A stretch of 35,543 bases of DNA from an uncultured Cytophagales bacterium (GTDB taxonomy: Bacteria > Bacteroidota > Bacteroidia > Cytophagales > 172606-1). Positions 16,813 to 25,164 of the stretch are shown here, one piece after another. Under the pieces are notes generated by a model, which had not been told where the DNA came from, made no database searches, and saw only the letters and a program-made list of their open reading frames with translations. The stretch covers positions 1-35,543 of the forward strand of contig CADCTQ010000345.1 in NCBI GenBank assembly GCA_902805615.1. Direction: 5' to 3'. Numbering within the stretch: position 1 is the stretch's first letter; each line of letters starts with the position of its first letter. The position numbers and the translations under genes are program-made.

Positions 16813-17190
16813 GATTGAAAATCAGTTTAAGTGAAGTGATGAAATGGGGGGACAGGTAGGTATTGTGCTGCAATGGGGCTGCGCCGTTGCCGGAGGCTTC
16901 TGCGGGCTCATGCAGGTATAATACAATGCCAGACTGCTACCAGGGCGCAGGCCTGAACGTCACGGTAACATTCCGGTAAAGATTATCCGAAGTGAAAGAT
17001 TTACGACCGGGCGGCGGCCGGAAGACTGGAGGAATTATGTAGTAACTTGCAGTGGTTTGTATGATGTAAAACTAAAACACTGACGGGCGGAGAAGAAATA
17101 ATATCGACCAACTCTTTGTTTTTTTCGACGTACAACCGGCGTTTTTTTTCTAATCCAGGCAGTCGGTTCGCCGGGTTTTTTTTGCAATTT
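16813..17190 (-). promoter_or_regulatory. Intergenic control region of the lanA operon
   Basis: A 378-bp stretch without a supported gene, between the unknown helical protein and the first precursor. It holds the LytTR-like site (17102-17131). TTAGTTTT on the - strand at 17068-17075 sits at the same distance from the operator as possible -7 elements elsewhere in the locus, but matches TAnnTTTG in only 6 of 8 positions. This would leave a long untranslated leader whose role is unknown. Confidence 0.45.
17102..17131 (-). promoter_or_regulatory. LytTR-type operator D, upstream of lanA operon
   Basis: Two half-sites, TATCGACCA at 17102-17110 and TTTCGACGT at 17123-17131 (+ strand reading), are 21 bp apart. 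The motif and spacing match three other sites in this locus. The near edge is 289 bp from the first lanA start, unlike the 45-57 bp at the other sites. Binding by the LytTR regulator encoded at 33428-34210 is inferred. Confidence 0.6.
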
Positions 17191-18243
17191 TTACCGGGGC
17201 GCCCCGTCCGTTCCGCCGCACACCAGCAGTTTCAGGTTGTCGTTTACGTTGAGCTTCCCGTTGACAAACTCCGCAACTGCCTGCGCGCCGGAGGCTTTGT
17301 TTTTTATCCCGCTGCCTTCCAGCAGGTAAAGCACGTTTTGCAGGAGAGACAGTTTAAAGATGTCGAAAGATCTGCTCATGGGCTCCTGCATGAATCCGGT
17401 AAACTCATGCAAAAACAATTCGTAATCCTGGTTGTAGAAAATTTTCTTCAGGTAGAGCCAGTTGTAGATCAGGCGCCGTTCGGGCGTACTGATTTCAAAT
17501 TCTTTCACCGGGTCGAACAGGAGGAAAAACAACTCCTTTTCCTGGTTTTTTTTATACACGTTACATTTGATCAGGTTGTTGACCGTGCTTTTGAAATGCT
17601 CCAGCACGCTTGCTTCCCGCACGTAGGGAATCGCCTCCCAGCAACGCTGGTCCGTGTAGAGGGTGCCCGGCAGATCCGTTGCTTCTCCGTTGAGCAGGTA
17701 GTTGAGGATGCTGCCGTACAGGCGGGCGCCTTTCTCCCGTTGGCCCTGGCTGAAATGCAGGCGGGAAAGATTGGCATGCTGATCGAGGCAGCGGTACAGG
17801 AGCGTACCGAACCCGGCGATTTTTACCAGGTACTCGTTGAGGGCAATGCATTCCAGGGTGAGGGAGAAAGCCCGCCCGTACAATTTCTTCCGGTAGTAGT
17901 AGAGCGCCTTCACCGACAAGCCCCACTGTTTGGCGTAGAGGTATATTTCGTGCGAAAGTTTTTCTTCTACCACCTCGTCAAGCTGTTGCACGAGGGCCAG
18001 CGCTTCTTCGGGTTTGCCCTGGTTGATGAGGCCGGACATTCGCCCGTACTGGACGGTCAATCCAATGGCTTCCTCAACCGTGGCCGCGTCGGCAAACGCA
18101 AGCGCCTCTTTGCGTTGCAGGATGTGCATCAGCTTTACGTAGTTGTAGGCCAGGGGCGATTCGGGGGAGGAATCCGGAAAATCGCTCATGCAATCCAGTA
18201 GTTGTTCCAGTAAAGGCCCCGGGCAGGTAGTTGATGCTTGCAT
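17191..18243 (-). CDS. Unknown helical protein of the lanthipeptide operon
   Basis: A 350-aa protein I do not recognise. It is mostly helical with TPR-like pairs, for example GLINQGKPEEALALVQQLDE and the region with LYAKQWGLSVKALYYYRKKL and RAFSLTLECIALNEYLVK. No signal peptide, membrane helix, catalytic motif or metal site stands out. The length and helical-repeat look would suit a protein-binding scaffold. It is the last gene of the unit barrel-lanC-lanC-oxidoreductase, 32 bp after the oxidoreductase, so a role in assembling or steering the modification enzymes is possible but unproven. Confidence 0.75.
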   Translation of the reverse strand: MQASTTCPGPLLEQLLDCMSDFPDSSPESPLAYNYVKLMHILQRKEALAFADAATVEEAIGLTVQYGRMSGLINQGKPEEALALVQQLDEVVEEKLSHEIYLYAKQWGLSVKALYYYRKKLYGRAFSLTLECIALNEYLVKIAGFGTLLYRCLDQHANLSRLHFSQGQREKGARLYGSILNYLLNGEATDLPGTLYTDQRCWEAIPYVREASVLEHFKSTVNNLIKCNVYKKNQEKELFFLLFDPVKEFEISTPERRLIYNWLYLKKIFYNQDYELFLHEFTGFMQEPMSRSFDIFKLSLLQNVLYLLEGSGIKNKASGAQAVAEFVNGKLNVNDNLKLLVCGGTDGAPR

Positions 18244-18275
18244 GGCTGTCAGGTTAGGGAGTGAATGAGGGGGGG

Positions 18276-19220
18276 CTAAGCCGCCTGGATTGCCGGCAGT
18301 TTAACTTCCCGCCGGTGGGTTAAGCCGAAGCTTTCACTGAGCAGTTCCAGGGTTTGGAAGCGGTCCTGGCGTTCTTTGGCAATGTCTTTGAATATGATTT
18401 CGTCTACGCCGAAGTCTTCGGCCAGGCGCATGAACGCATCGTGTACCTCCGGCACGCCGCCCGCAATGAACAGCTTGGGGTCCAGGTGCTGGGCCTCAAA
18501 AATTTCCCTCGCCTTTTTCTCCGACTCCTGGCAACACCCCGAGACGGCCAGGTTCACCCGGGGCATTTTCCCGTACCGGCTGAAGAACTCTTCCCGGAAT
18601 TCCTGCACCGCGTCGCGGCACGGGGCCAGGTCGGCGCCGGTGTGAAAGATGGACCGCGAGAAATTGGTCCCCAATTCGAGGGCTCTGTTGAACCCGTGGA
18701 CGGAAGTGCTCATGGACCAGAGTTCGGGGATGGTTCCCCCGTAGGGCGGCAGCACTGCCCCCGCACCTTGCTGGTATACTCCGGCTTCATCCCGCAGGTA
18801 GTGGAGCAGTTCCCGGTACGCGGCATCGAACGAAACGCCTTCGGCCTTACAGTACGCCACGATCTGTTCGTTGAGTGATCCGCCGTTTACCAGTCCCAGG
18901 TCAATGCGGTTGCCGAACAGGTTGTTGTACAGTTTGAACGTACCCGCAATGTGGAACGGGTTGTGGAGTTTGAGGAGGATGCCGGCCGTGCCCACCCGGA
19001 TGCGCGAGGTTACGGCCCCCAGCAGGGGAATCACCGGCACGGGGTTGGTCCACGCGGTGCGGACACTGCTGAAGTAGTGCTCAGCGATCCAGAATCTTGA
19101 ATACCCCAGCGCGTCGGCCTGGCCGGCGTACTCGAACAGGTCCTCTAATTTTAGTAAGCTGTTGACTTTGCCGCTGCGCAGCCCGAAGTCGAGGATGCCA
19201 ATCTGGAGGGGTGGTTTCAT
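18276..19220 (-). CDS. Luciferase-like (LLM) flavin-dependent oxidoreductase
   Basis: A 314-aa TIM-barrel enzyme of the bacterial luciferase-like superfamily. Diagnostic parts are the start LQIGILDFGLRSG, EDLFEYAGQADALGYSRFWI with AEHY, VGTAGILLKLHNPFHIAGTF, and NRIDLGLVNGG. FMN is the more likely cofactor because F420 is uncommon in Bacteroidota. Family members in lanthipeptide clusters include the F420H2-dependent dehydroalanine reductases (LanJC type, such as LxmJ), which make D-Ala from dehydroalanine. That role here is a reasonable guess; an oxidative tailoring role is the alternative. It lies 23 bp after a lanC gene and 32 bp before the unknown helical protein. Confidence 0.86.
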   Translation of the reverse strand: MKPPLQIGILDFGLRSGKVNSLLKLEDLFEYAGQADALGYSRFWIAEHYFSSVRTAWTNPVPVIPLLGAVTSRIRVGTAGILLKLHNPFHIAGTFKLYNNLFGNRIDLGLVNGGSLNEQIVAYCKAEGVSFDAAYRELLHYLRDEAGVYQQGAGAVLPPYGGTIPELWSMSTSVHGFNRALELGTNFSRSIFHTGADLAPCRDAVQEFREEFFSRYGKMPRVNLAVSGCCQESEKKAREIFEAQHLDPKLFIAGGVPEVHDAFMRLAEDFGVDEIIFKDIAKERQDRFQTLELLSESFGLTHRREVKLPAIQAA

Positions 19221-19243
19221 AAGCCGGCGGGTTTTACTTGTGG

Positions 19244-20485
19244 TTAAGAGAGCAGAAAGAGGCTGTCCCAGGGATAATCCGTTTCCAGCAGGGCCGACAG
19301 CAGGACCAGGCTCACGCCCGTCCAGCCGAAGAGCAACTCACCGGCGCGGCGCACGCACGCCTCATCCTCCAGCTCGGCGGTCACCCATTGCAGGGTTTTG
19401 CGGAACCAGAAGCCATAGCCGTCCAGGTACTGGTCGAACCCCGAGATCTCGTAGAGGCGCCGGTACATCTGGGCGATGCCCGACGAGCCGTGGCAGAAAA
19501 AGGTGTCCTGCATCAGGTTGCCGGCGATCTGCCAGCGGGTAAGGGTGTGGCCGCCCACTTCGCGGGCGATGCTTTCCCACTCGGGGTTGCCCAGCAGTTG
19601 GGCGGCGCGGTGCAGCACCAGCAGTTGCGACAGGTCGCTGCCGCACCAGCCCAGGGAGGGTTCGTACCGGGCGTAGTTGTCGGTGTGATCCCACGCGTAG
19701 CTTTCGATCACCGAGACGGGAAACACGTTGGCGTGCATCACCAGTTCGCCGGGGCTTCGCTTATGCGCCAGCAAGAAGCGGAGACTCTGCTCCACAATGG
19801 GCCGGATGCGGTCGCAGGCAATGCCGGCCCGGTATACGTTCAGCAGGGTGAGCAGCACGCCGCCGAGGCCGTGGGCGAGGCCGAAATGGGTCAGGTTGAT
19901 GTCCGTCTCCCCGCCCGTGCGGAAATTGCGGAAGCGGCTGCCGTTCCGGTCGGTGATGGCTACCTCCGCGTACGCCTCCACCAGGGCTTCCAGGTATTCC
20001 TTTACCCGGCCGTTGCCGGCCACCCGGCGCACCAGGTAGTTGACTGCGCCGGCCGAGGCGTGGAGGTAGTCGAGGTTGAACGCCCTGATCTGCCGCAGGC
20101 TCTGCTCAAACACGAACGTATCGAGTGCGCGCAGGTATTTCTCCAGGTGCTCATTGCGCCCCAGCATGCCTTCCTGGTCGAGCAGGTGCAGCACCATGCC
20201 CATTCCCGGGATGCCCCGCGACAGGGCCGTAGACGCCCGTACGCCCGTGGTGCCTTGGTTGAGGTTCACCAGTACTTCCTGCAGCAGGTTGTTGGCTTTG
20301 GCGGCAAACCGGTCGTCCTGGTAGTACTTGTTGAGGCCTGCGTAATAGAGCACTTTCCCCAGGCTTCCCCGGATGAGTCCGTCTTCGGGCGAAAGGCTCT
20401 TGTCAATGCAGGGATGAAGCCTTTCCAGGGTCTGCACGGTTCTTTCCCGGTCGAGGAAATGGTATACGCAGGGGTAGGTTACCAT
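19244..20485 (-). CDS. lanC: Lanthionine synthetase C-family cyclase, complete zinc site
   Basis: A 413-aa LanC-like alpha/alpha-barrel cyclase that joins cysteine thiols to dehydro residues to form (methyl)lanthionine rings. The zinc site is complete: Cys281 in LGWCGSDL, and Cys331-His332 in FFCHGSSG. The catalytic-region histidine is His205 in FGLAHGLGG. Length is normal for LanC. It starts 19 bp after another lanC-like gene whose zinc site is altered, so this copy is the better candidate for the main cyclase of the precursors at 16384-16812. It lacks a signal peptide, as expected for a cytoplasmic modification enzyme. Confidence 0.93.
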   Translation of the reverse strand: MVTYPCVYHFLDRERTVQTLERLHPCIDKSLSPEDGLIRGSLGKVLYYAGLNKYYQDDRFAAKANNLLQEVLVNLNQGTTGVRASTALSRGIPGMGMVLHLLDQEGMLGRNEHLEKYLRALDTFVFEQSLRQIRAFNLDYLHASAGAVNYLVRRVAGNGRVKEYLEALVEAYAEVAITDRNGSRFRNFRTGGETDINLTHFGLAHGLGGVLLTLLNVYRAGIACDRIRPIVEQSLRFLLAHKRSPGELVMHANVFPVSVIESYAWDHTDNYARYEPSLGWCGSDLSQLLVLHRAAQLLGNPEWESIAREVGGHTLTRWQIAGNLMQDTFFCHGSSGIAQMYRRLYEISGFDQYLDGYGFWFRKTLQWVTAELEDEACVRRAGELLFGWTGVSLVLLSALLETDYPWDSLFLLS

Positions 20486-20504
20486 GCTTGCGCTGATTTG
20501 GGGT

Positions 20505-21698
20505 TTATACGGCCATCAGTAGCCCGTCGAGCGGGGGCAGGTCCGGCCGGGCTTGCTTCATCAGGGAGATGCCGGTACCGATCATGCCCCAGGAAAAGGA
20601 CGTGTGCCATAGCCCGTTGGCGCCGGGCAGGATGCTGTAGTAGCCGCCAAAGTCGCCGTTTCCCCCGTTGCGGAAGTAGCGGGGAATCTGTTCGTACCAG
20701 TAGCCGGCCCGTTGGGCAAAGCGTGCATCCGTGCTCAGGCGGTATAATTTGTCGAACACGGCCGCCAGGCCCGAAGCACCGTAGCAAATGCTGCTGTCCC
20801 CGGTGAGGCGGTCTTCGTAGGTGCGCCGGGTGCAGGCCTCCAGAACGGTCAGGGCGTGGTGCCGCAGGTGAGGGTCGTCCAGCAGTTGGGCGGCCCGGAA
20901 GAGCCCGTAGCCCACTCCCAAGTCGCCGTAGCACTGCGAAAACTGGGTAGGCCCCGGCTGTTCGCCCAGCATGAGCGGGAACAAGCCGTTGGGTTGCTCG
21001 CGCTGGTGTTTGAGCACAAACGCCACTGCCGGGCGGCTGATCTGCGCGCACCTTTCTGCCGCGATGCCCTGCCCGGCCACGGCGGCCAGCCACGAGAGGA
21101 CCATTGCCGAGCCGTGGGAGAGGCCCAGGTACACCCGGTTTTTGAGGCTGGGCGCCCGCCAGAAATAGTCGCCCTGCTCATCTGCCACCGCTGTTTCTGC
21201 CACTCCGGCCACCAGTCTTTCGAGGCACGGCGTTACCGTTTGGGTAGAGGCCAGCCGGCTCAGGAAATAATGCCCGCCGGCCATTGCGCCACTGCCCAGG
21301 TCTACATCGCCGGCCGCAATCTTGCCTTCCATCAGCCCGTACAGTACCTCGTCCACGTTTTTGAGGTACTGGTTGGTGTCCATGTCGAGAAAGCCGTTCC
21401 GGACGGCGAATTCGAGAAACCGGCCGAGGTTGGACAAATGGCAATCCAGGGAATCGGTTTTGTAGACTTTCCGGTAATTTTTCGGGTCTACCAGCGCCAG
21501 CGCCTGGTCCAGGTAGCGTTCGGCCGCCTGGTAGTGCCGGTCGTCGCCGGTGTAGCGGGCGTAGTAGCAGTAGAAAAGACAGAGCCCGAGCAGTCCTTCT
21601 TCGTAGGTGTAGTTGGTCAGGTGATGCGCCACCCGGGGCAGCGCGGCCGCAATACGTTCTACGTGTTCTTCGGCCACAGTACAGGAAGCGGTTTCCAT
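20505..21698 (-). CDS. LanC-like protein with Tyr in place of the zinc-binding His
   Basis: A 397-aa LanC-family protein. It keeps the catalytic-region His195 (YLGLSHGSA), Cys256 (QCYGDLGVGYGL) and Cys305 (SSICYGASG). The residue after the second cysteine, which is His in LanC cyclases (CHG), is Tyr306, read from a TAC codon. The usual Trp before the first cysteine is Gln. The zinc site is therefore one ligand short of NisC-like enzymes. It may bind zinc differently, act on one particular ring, or serve as a helper subunit for the complete LanC encoded 19 bp downstream. It follows the outer-membrane barrel gene by 24 bp. Confidence 0.9.
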   Translation of the reverse strand: METASCTVAEEHVERIAAALPRVAHHLTNYTYEEGLLGLCLFYCYYARYTGDDRHYQAAERYLDQALALVDPKNYRKVYKTDSLDCHLSNLGRFLEFAVRNGFLDMDTNQYLKNVDEVLYGLMEGKIAAGDVDLGSGAMAGGHYFLSRLASTQTVTPCLERLVAGVAETAVADEQGDYFWRAPSLKNRVYLGLSHGSAMVLSWLAAVAGQGIAAERCAQISRPAVAFVLKHQREQPNGLFPLMLGEQPGPTQFSQCYGDLGVGYGLFRAAQLLDDPHLRHHALTVLEACTRRTYEDRLTGDSSICYGASGLAAVFDKLYRLSTDARFAQRAGYWYEQIPRYFRNGGNGDFGGYYSILPGANGLWHTSFSWGMIGTGISLMKQARPDLPPLDGLLMAV

Positions 21699-21722
21699 AG
21701 GCGTAACGGGTAAGGATGAATG

Positions 21723-24158
21723 CTACTGGGTTTTGATCCGCTGCACGGCATCTTCGTTGCCCAACTTCTTCTCTTTGGCGGCATCCACCGTCTTTTTACC
21801 GAAGCGGTAAGAGAAGGCAATCCCTACCCGCTGCGAGTCGTAGTAGGAGTTGTAATTGCTTCTGATCGTTCCGCCTTCCAGCGTGCCCCGGAAAATGCTC
21901 CCGCGGAAAATGTCGTCGAAGCTGAGCCGGATGTCGCCCTTCCGGTCCAGGATTTCCTTGCGGATGGCGATCCAGGCGCTGTGCCGCGACTCGGTGCGGT
22001 AGAGACCATACATGGACGCGGACGCGTAGAAGAATCCCAGGTCTACTTTCAGTGATTTGGGCAGGGTAAACGAATGGGTGCTGTTGAATGCGTAGCTGAA
22101 CACGCTGAGTTGCACGGGCCGGTCGTTAAAGGTGCCTTCGGTTACCTGGTAGGAGGCCCAGAGGCTGTTGTTGGCCTGCCACCACGACGTGACGGCAACC
22201 GGTACCAGCACACTGCCGCCGTACTTGGCCGACTGGTCAAGGTTTCTTTCGGCGACGTAGGTGGTATTGGTGGCCAGGTCTACCCGGGGCGTGCGGGCAA
22301 TCAGCCCTTTGGTCAGCGTGTAATCGAGGGTGATGTCTACTTTTTTAATCGAATGGATGAAGCTGAACAGGTTGGTGTACTGCGGTTGCAGGTACAGGTT
22401 GCCCTCCGAGGCGGCGTACCGGTTGCTGTAGATCGTAAAAGGCAGCATGGCCTGGTAGTCGGGGCGCGTGATCTGGCGCCGGAAAGACAGGGCCACCTTG
22501 TAGTCGTCCGAGACGGTACGCTGCCCGTAGAAAGAGGGGAACAAGCCGAAGTAGTTGCGGGTGAATATTCCTTTTGCTTCCGCAGCGGTTCCCTCCGTGC
22601 GCAGGCCGATCCGCACGGCGCCCCGCTTAAAATTCCTGGACAGCATTCCGTAGCCGGCCATAATGTCTTCCAGGTAGGTAGTACGGTTGGTCAGCGCGGC
22701 ATTGGTGAGCCATTCGCCGTCCCGCTGCACTTCCTGGACCACGGTATTGGTCGTGCGGGTACCCACGTACTTTACGCCCGCCTCCAGCTTCCAGTCGTGG
22801 GGCAGCGGATGGGTGTAATCCAACTGGGCGATGTTGATGTGGAGGTTGGCCGGGTTGCTGGTCCGGAAGGGCTCGCGGGGCGCCGCGTTCTCAAACCGCG
22901 GGTCGAGCAGTTCCTGCCGGAAAAACTGGTCGTAGTTGCGCTGGTAGGGCGTACGCGTCAGGACCAGGTTCAGTTCCTGCCCCTTGGGCGACAGGATGGC
23001 CTTGTAGGTGAGGCTGTAATTGAACGTGGAGGAGTTGAGCGCCATGGTTATGTCGCTGTGCAGGACGGAATCCGTGGGGGCGCCGGGCGTGCTGAACCGG
23101 GTATAGGTGTCGAAACGGCTGGGTATCCTGAAAATGTCGGCGCCTGCCACGACCCCGACGGTGTGATTGGGGTGGGGAAAAAAGTCAAATCCCGCCTGCC
23201 AGGAGTAGACCTTCGTCCGGTTCAGCGAAGTACTGCTGTCGCTGAGCCGCAGGGCGCTGCTGCCGTCAGGGCTGCCAAACTCCCGGAATCCGTGGTTTTC
23301 CTGGTATACCTGGTTCCGGTTGAGGGTGGCCCGCCCGTAAAGGCTCCATTTTTCCTGCCGGTAGGTGAGGTTGCCGCCGGCGTTGCCAAAGGTTTCAACG
23401 CCCTGGCTGGCCCCGGCGCGGACGGTCCCCGTGAGGCCCATGCGCTTGCTTTTCTTGGTAATGATGTTGATGACGCCGCCCGCGGAAGCATCGTACCGCG
23501 CCGGCGGGTTGGTCAGAAACTCGATCTTGGCAATCTCGTCGGCGGGCAGGGTCTGGAGCACCGTAGCCACGGTTTCCTTGGGCGTAGGGCGGCCATCAAT
23601 GAGCACCAGCACGTTGCCCATGCCCCTGAGCGAAATGCTTCCGCCCTGCCCCACTTCCACGAAAGGTACGATCCGCATCAATTCCACGGCGTTGCCGGAG
23701 GCCAGGGCGCTGTTCTCCACGTTCATCACGTACTTGTCGGCGTCGCGCTCAATGAGGGGTTTCTGGGCCGTGACCACCACCTCCCGGAGGGCCTGGGTGC
23801 TTTCGGCCAGCAGGATGTTGCCCAGGACCACGCCCCGCGCGGCTTCGCCGATGGCAAACGGCCGGCTGAAGGTGCGGTTGTACCCTACGTAGGAGATGGC
23901 AACCACGTACTCGCCGTCTGATACACTTTCGAAAACAAAACTGCCGTCCTCATCCGTCGCCTTGCCCTTTACAATGGCTGAATCCTTGGGCGTAATCAGG
24001 GCAACGGTTGCAAAGGGGGCGGGAACGCCTTGCTTTTCCAGCACAAACCCGCTCACCGTACCCTGGGCCGCTGCACCGAAGGGCAACAGCAGCACAAGTG
24101 CCGGTGCCAAGCCTGCCCTCCGAAAAAAATGGATTAGCGTTCTCATTTCGTTACACAT
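21723..24158 (-). CDS. TonB-receptor-like outer-membrane beta-barrel protein
   Basis: An 811-aa outer-membrane protein. After a signal peptide (hydrophobic LAPALVLLLPFGAAAQ) comes a carboxypeptidase-regulatory-like domain (VSGFVLEKQGVPAPFATVAL), then a TonB plug (LREVVVTAQKPLIERDADKY, VLVLIDGRPTPKE, IAKIEFLTNPPARYDASAGG). The rest is a barrel of the OMP_b-brl_3 type whose last strand (VGIAFSYRFGKK) is followed by a short charged tail. It heads the unit carrying both lanC genes and has its own LytTR-like site 45 bp upstream. That link suggests a role in export, uptake of the product as a signal, or self-protection. No TolC-like gene is present in the window. The start could also be the ATG at 24146. 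Confidence 0.88.
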   Translation of the reverse strand: MCNEMRTLIHFFRRAGLAPALVLLLPFGAAAQGTVSGFVLEKQGVPAPFATVALITPKDSAIVKGKATDEDGSFVFESVSDGEYVVAISYVGYNRTFSRPFAIGEAARGVVLGNILLAESTQALREVVVTAQKPLIERDADKYVMNVENSALASGNAVELMRIVPFVEVGQGGSISLRGMGNVLVLIDGRPTPKETVATVLQTLPADEIAKIEFLTNPPARYDASAGGVINIITKKSKRMGLTGTVRAGASQGVETFGNAGGNLTYRQEKWSLYGRATLNRNQVYQENHGFREFGSPDGSSALRLSDSSTSLNRTKVYSWQAGFDFFPHPNHTVGVVAGADIFRIPSRFDTYTRFSTPGAPTDSVLHSDITMALNSSTFNYSLTYKAILSPKGQELNLVLTRTPYQRNYDQFFRQELLDPRFENAAPREPFRTSNPANLHINIAQLDYTHPLPHDWKLEAGVKYVGTRTTNTVVQEVQRDGEWLTNAALTNRTTYLEDIMAGYGMLSRNFKRGAVRIGLRTEGTAAEAKGIFTRNYFGLFPSFYGQRTVSDDYKVALSFRRQITRPDYQAMLPFTIYSNRYAASEGNLYLQPQYTNLFSFIHSIKKVDITLDYTLTKGLIARTPRVDLATNTTYVAERNLDQSAKYGGSVLVPVAVTSWWQANNSLWASYQVTEGTFNDRPVQLSVFSYAFNSTHSFTLPKSLKVDLGFFYASASMYGLYRTESRHSAWIAIRKEILDRKGDIRLSFDDIFRGSIFRGTLEGGTIRSNYNSYYDSQRVGIAFSYRFGKKTVDAAKEKKLGNEDAVQRIKTQ

Positions 24159-24364
24159 TTAAGTTAGTCAAATAGACTTTTTATTATGCGGAACAGGAAT
24201 TTATTTCGACTAAGTAAGGGGCATTTTAGACCAATTCACGGCCGCTCCCGGGGCAAAAGAATTGGCCGGCTACCGCCGCGGAAACGTTGTTGAGGCTGCT
24301 TGGCCGGCAGCAGAAAGAGGGCTCAGGCAACCCGATGGTTGCTTGCCGGGGAATAAATAAAAGA
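24159..24364 (-). promoter_or_regulatory. Control region of the barrel-lanC unit
   Basis: The part of the 248-bp gap before the barrel gene that follows the adaptor's terminator. It holds operator C (24204-24233) and a possible -7 element, TCTATTTG on the - strand at 24169-24176, which matches TAnnTTTG in 7 of 8 positions. It lies 28 bp from the operator edge. I see no gene in the rest. Confidence 0.45.
24204..24233 (-). promoter_or_regulatory. LytTR-type operator C, upstream of the barrel gene
   Basis: Half-sites TTTCGACTA at 24204-24212 and TTTAGACCA at 24225-24233 (+ strand reading) are 21 bp apart. The near edge is 45 bp before the barrel-gene start codon. The second half-site is the weakest of the set, with one change in the TCGAC core. 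Confidence 0.65.
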
Positions 24365-24389
24365 CGGCGCGGCGGCAGGCGCAGCGCCG
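24351..24389 (-). terminator. Probable terminator after the hlyD-like gene
   Basis: On the - strand a 6-bp GC stem, CGGCGC/GCGCCG (24384-24389 with 24365-24370), is followed at once by TCTTTTATTTATTC. The stem is short with a 13-nt loop that can itself pair, but the T-rich tail fits an intrinsic terminator. It begins 17 bp after the adaptor stop. Confidence 0.55.
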
Positions 24390-24406
24390 GGGAGGAGCCG
24401 GAGGCT

Positions 24407-25123
24407 TTACCGGAAGAATAAGCTCCCGAAAAGCCGGTTAAACAGGTTTCTGTTTTCGAGCACGATTTCTGCGCTGCCGTTCATTACGTGCCGGGGCGGA
24501 ATCTTCCTGTTTACTGCCGTCACCAATCCGCGGGTCAGCCGTACCTGCACCCGGTGCTTGTCGTCGATGGATACCGGCAGTACCGAGGCAACCGTGCCCT
24601 CCAGCACCCCGAAATCCGCGGCCGGGTAGGCGTCCAGCCTGATGAGTACCGGCTGGCCGGGCCGCACTTTGCCCGAGCCCTGCATGGGCATGTACAACTG
24701 CACTTCAAACTGCGACAGGGCGGGGTACACGATCATCGTTGATTTCCGCGGGTTGTCTTCGGTGCCCTTGATGAGGATGGCCCGGCCCGCTACGGGGCTC
24801 AGGATGGGCGTAACGGCACCGTTGACGAGGCTCTTCTCCACCAGCAGCGTATCGCCGGCGCGTACCCATTGTCCTTCCCGGGCGTATACCCGGTGCACGT
24901 GGGGGCCGCTGCGGTACCAACTGAGCCGGAACGGCTGCTCCTTGGCGCTGATGACGGCCTTGGCGGCCAGCACGTCGGGGTACTGGATGTAATACGAGCA
25001 GAAAAGCAGAATCAGGAACACGACAAACAACACGGTAATGCCCCAGCGGACCGTCCAGGGCGGAATCTGCCCGATGATTTCCTGGATTTCGACGCTCTTT
25101 AGGCTATACTCCTGGGCCGGCAT
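24407..25123 (-). CDS. Short HlyD-like adaptor lacking the coiled-coil hairpin
   Basis: A 238-aa membrane-fusion-like protein and partner of the C39-ABC exporter 41 bp upstream. A short cytoplasmic N-terminus is followed by one membrane helix (about 25-46, WGITVLFVVFLILLF), then YIQYPDVLAAKAVI, the typical first strand after the helix. The first lipoyl half (EGQWVRAGDTLLVEKS, 83-98) is joined to the second (SPVAGRAILIKG, 109-120) by about ten residues. In standard HlyD proteins the long coiled-coil hairpin sits here. A beta-barrel domain follows (VRPGQPVLIRLDAYP). The family is usually around 400 aa. Without the hairpin it cannot bridge to a TolC-type channel in the usual way. No frameshift is visible, so it seems to be naturally short. 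Confidence 0.85.
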   Translation of the reverse strand: MPAQEYSLKSVEIQEIIGQIPPWTVRWGITVLFVVFLILLFCSYYIQYPDVLAAKAVISAKEQPFRLSWYRSGPHVHRVYAREGQWVRAGDTLLVEKSLVNGAVTPILSPVAGRAILIKGTEDNPRKSTMIVYPALSQFEVQLYMPMQGSGKVRPGQPVLIRLDAYPAADFGVLEGTVASVLPVSIDDKHRVQVRLTRGLVTAVNRKIPPRHVMNGSAEIVLENRNLFNRLFGSLFFR

Positions 25124-25164
25124 AAGACAATGGGTTTATAGTGATCGGCAGCGTTCGGGCAACG

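Noticed and set aside
22074..23921. A 615-codon open frame on the + strand opposite the barrel gene
   Set aside because: It is antisense to a complete outer-membrane protein with signal peptide, plug and barrel, and shows no recognisable domain.
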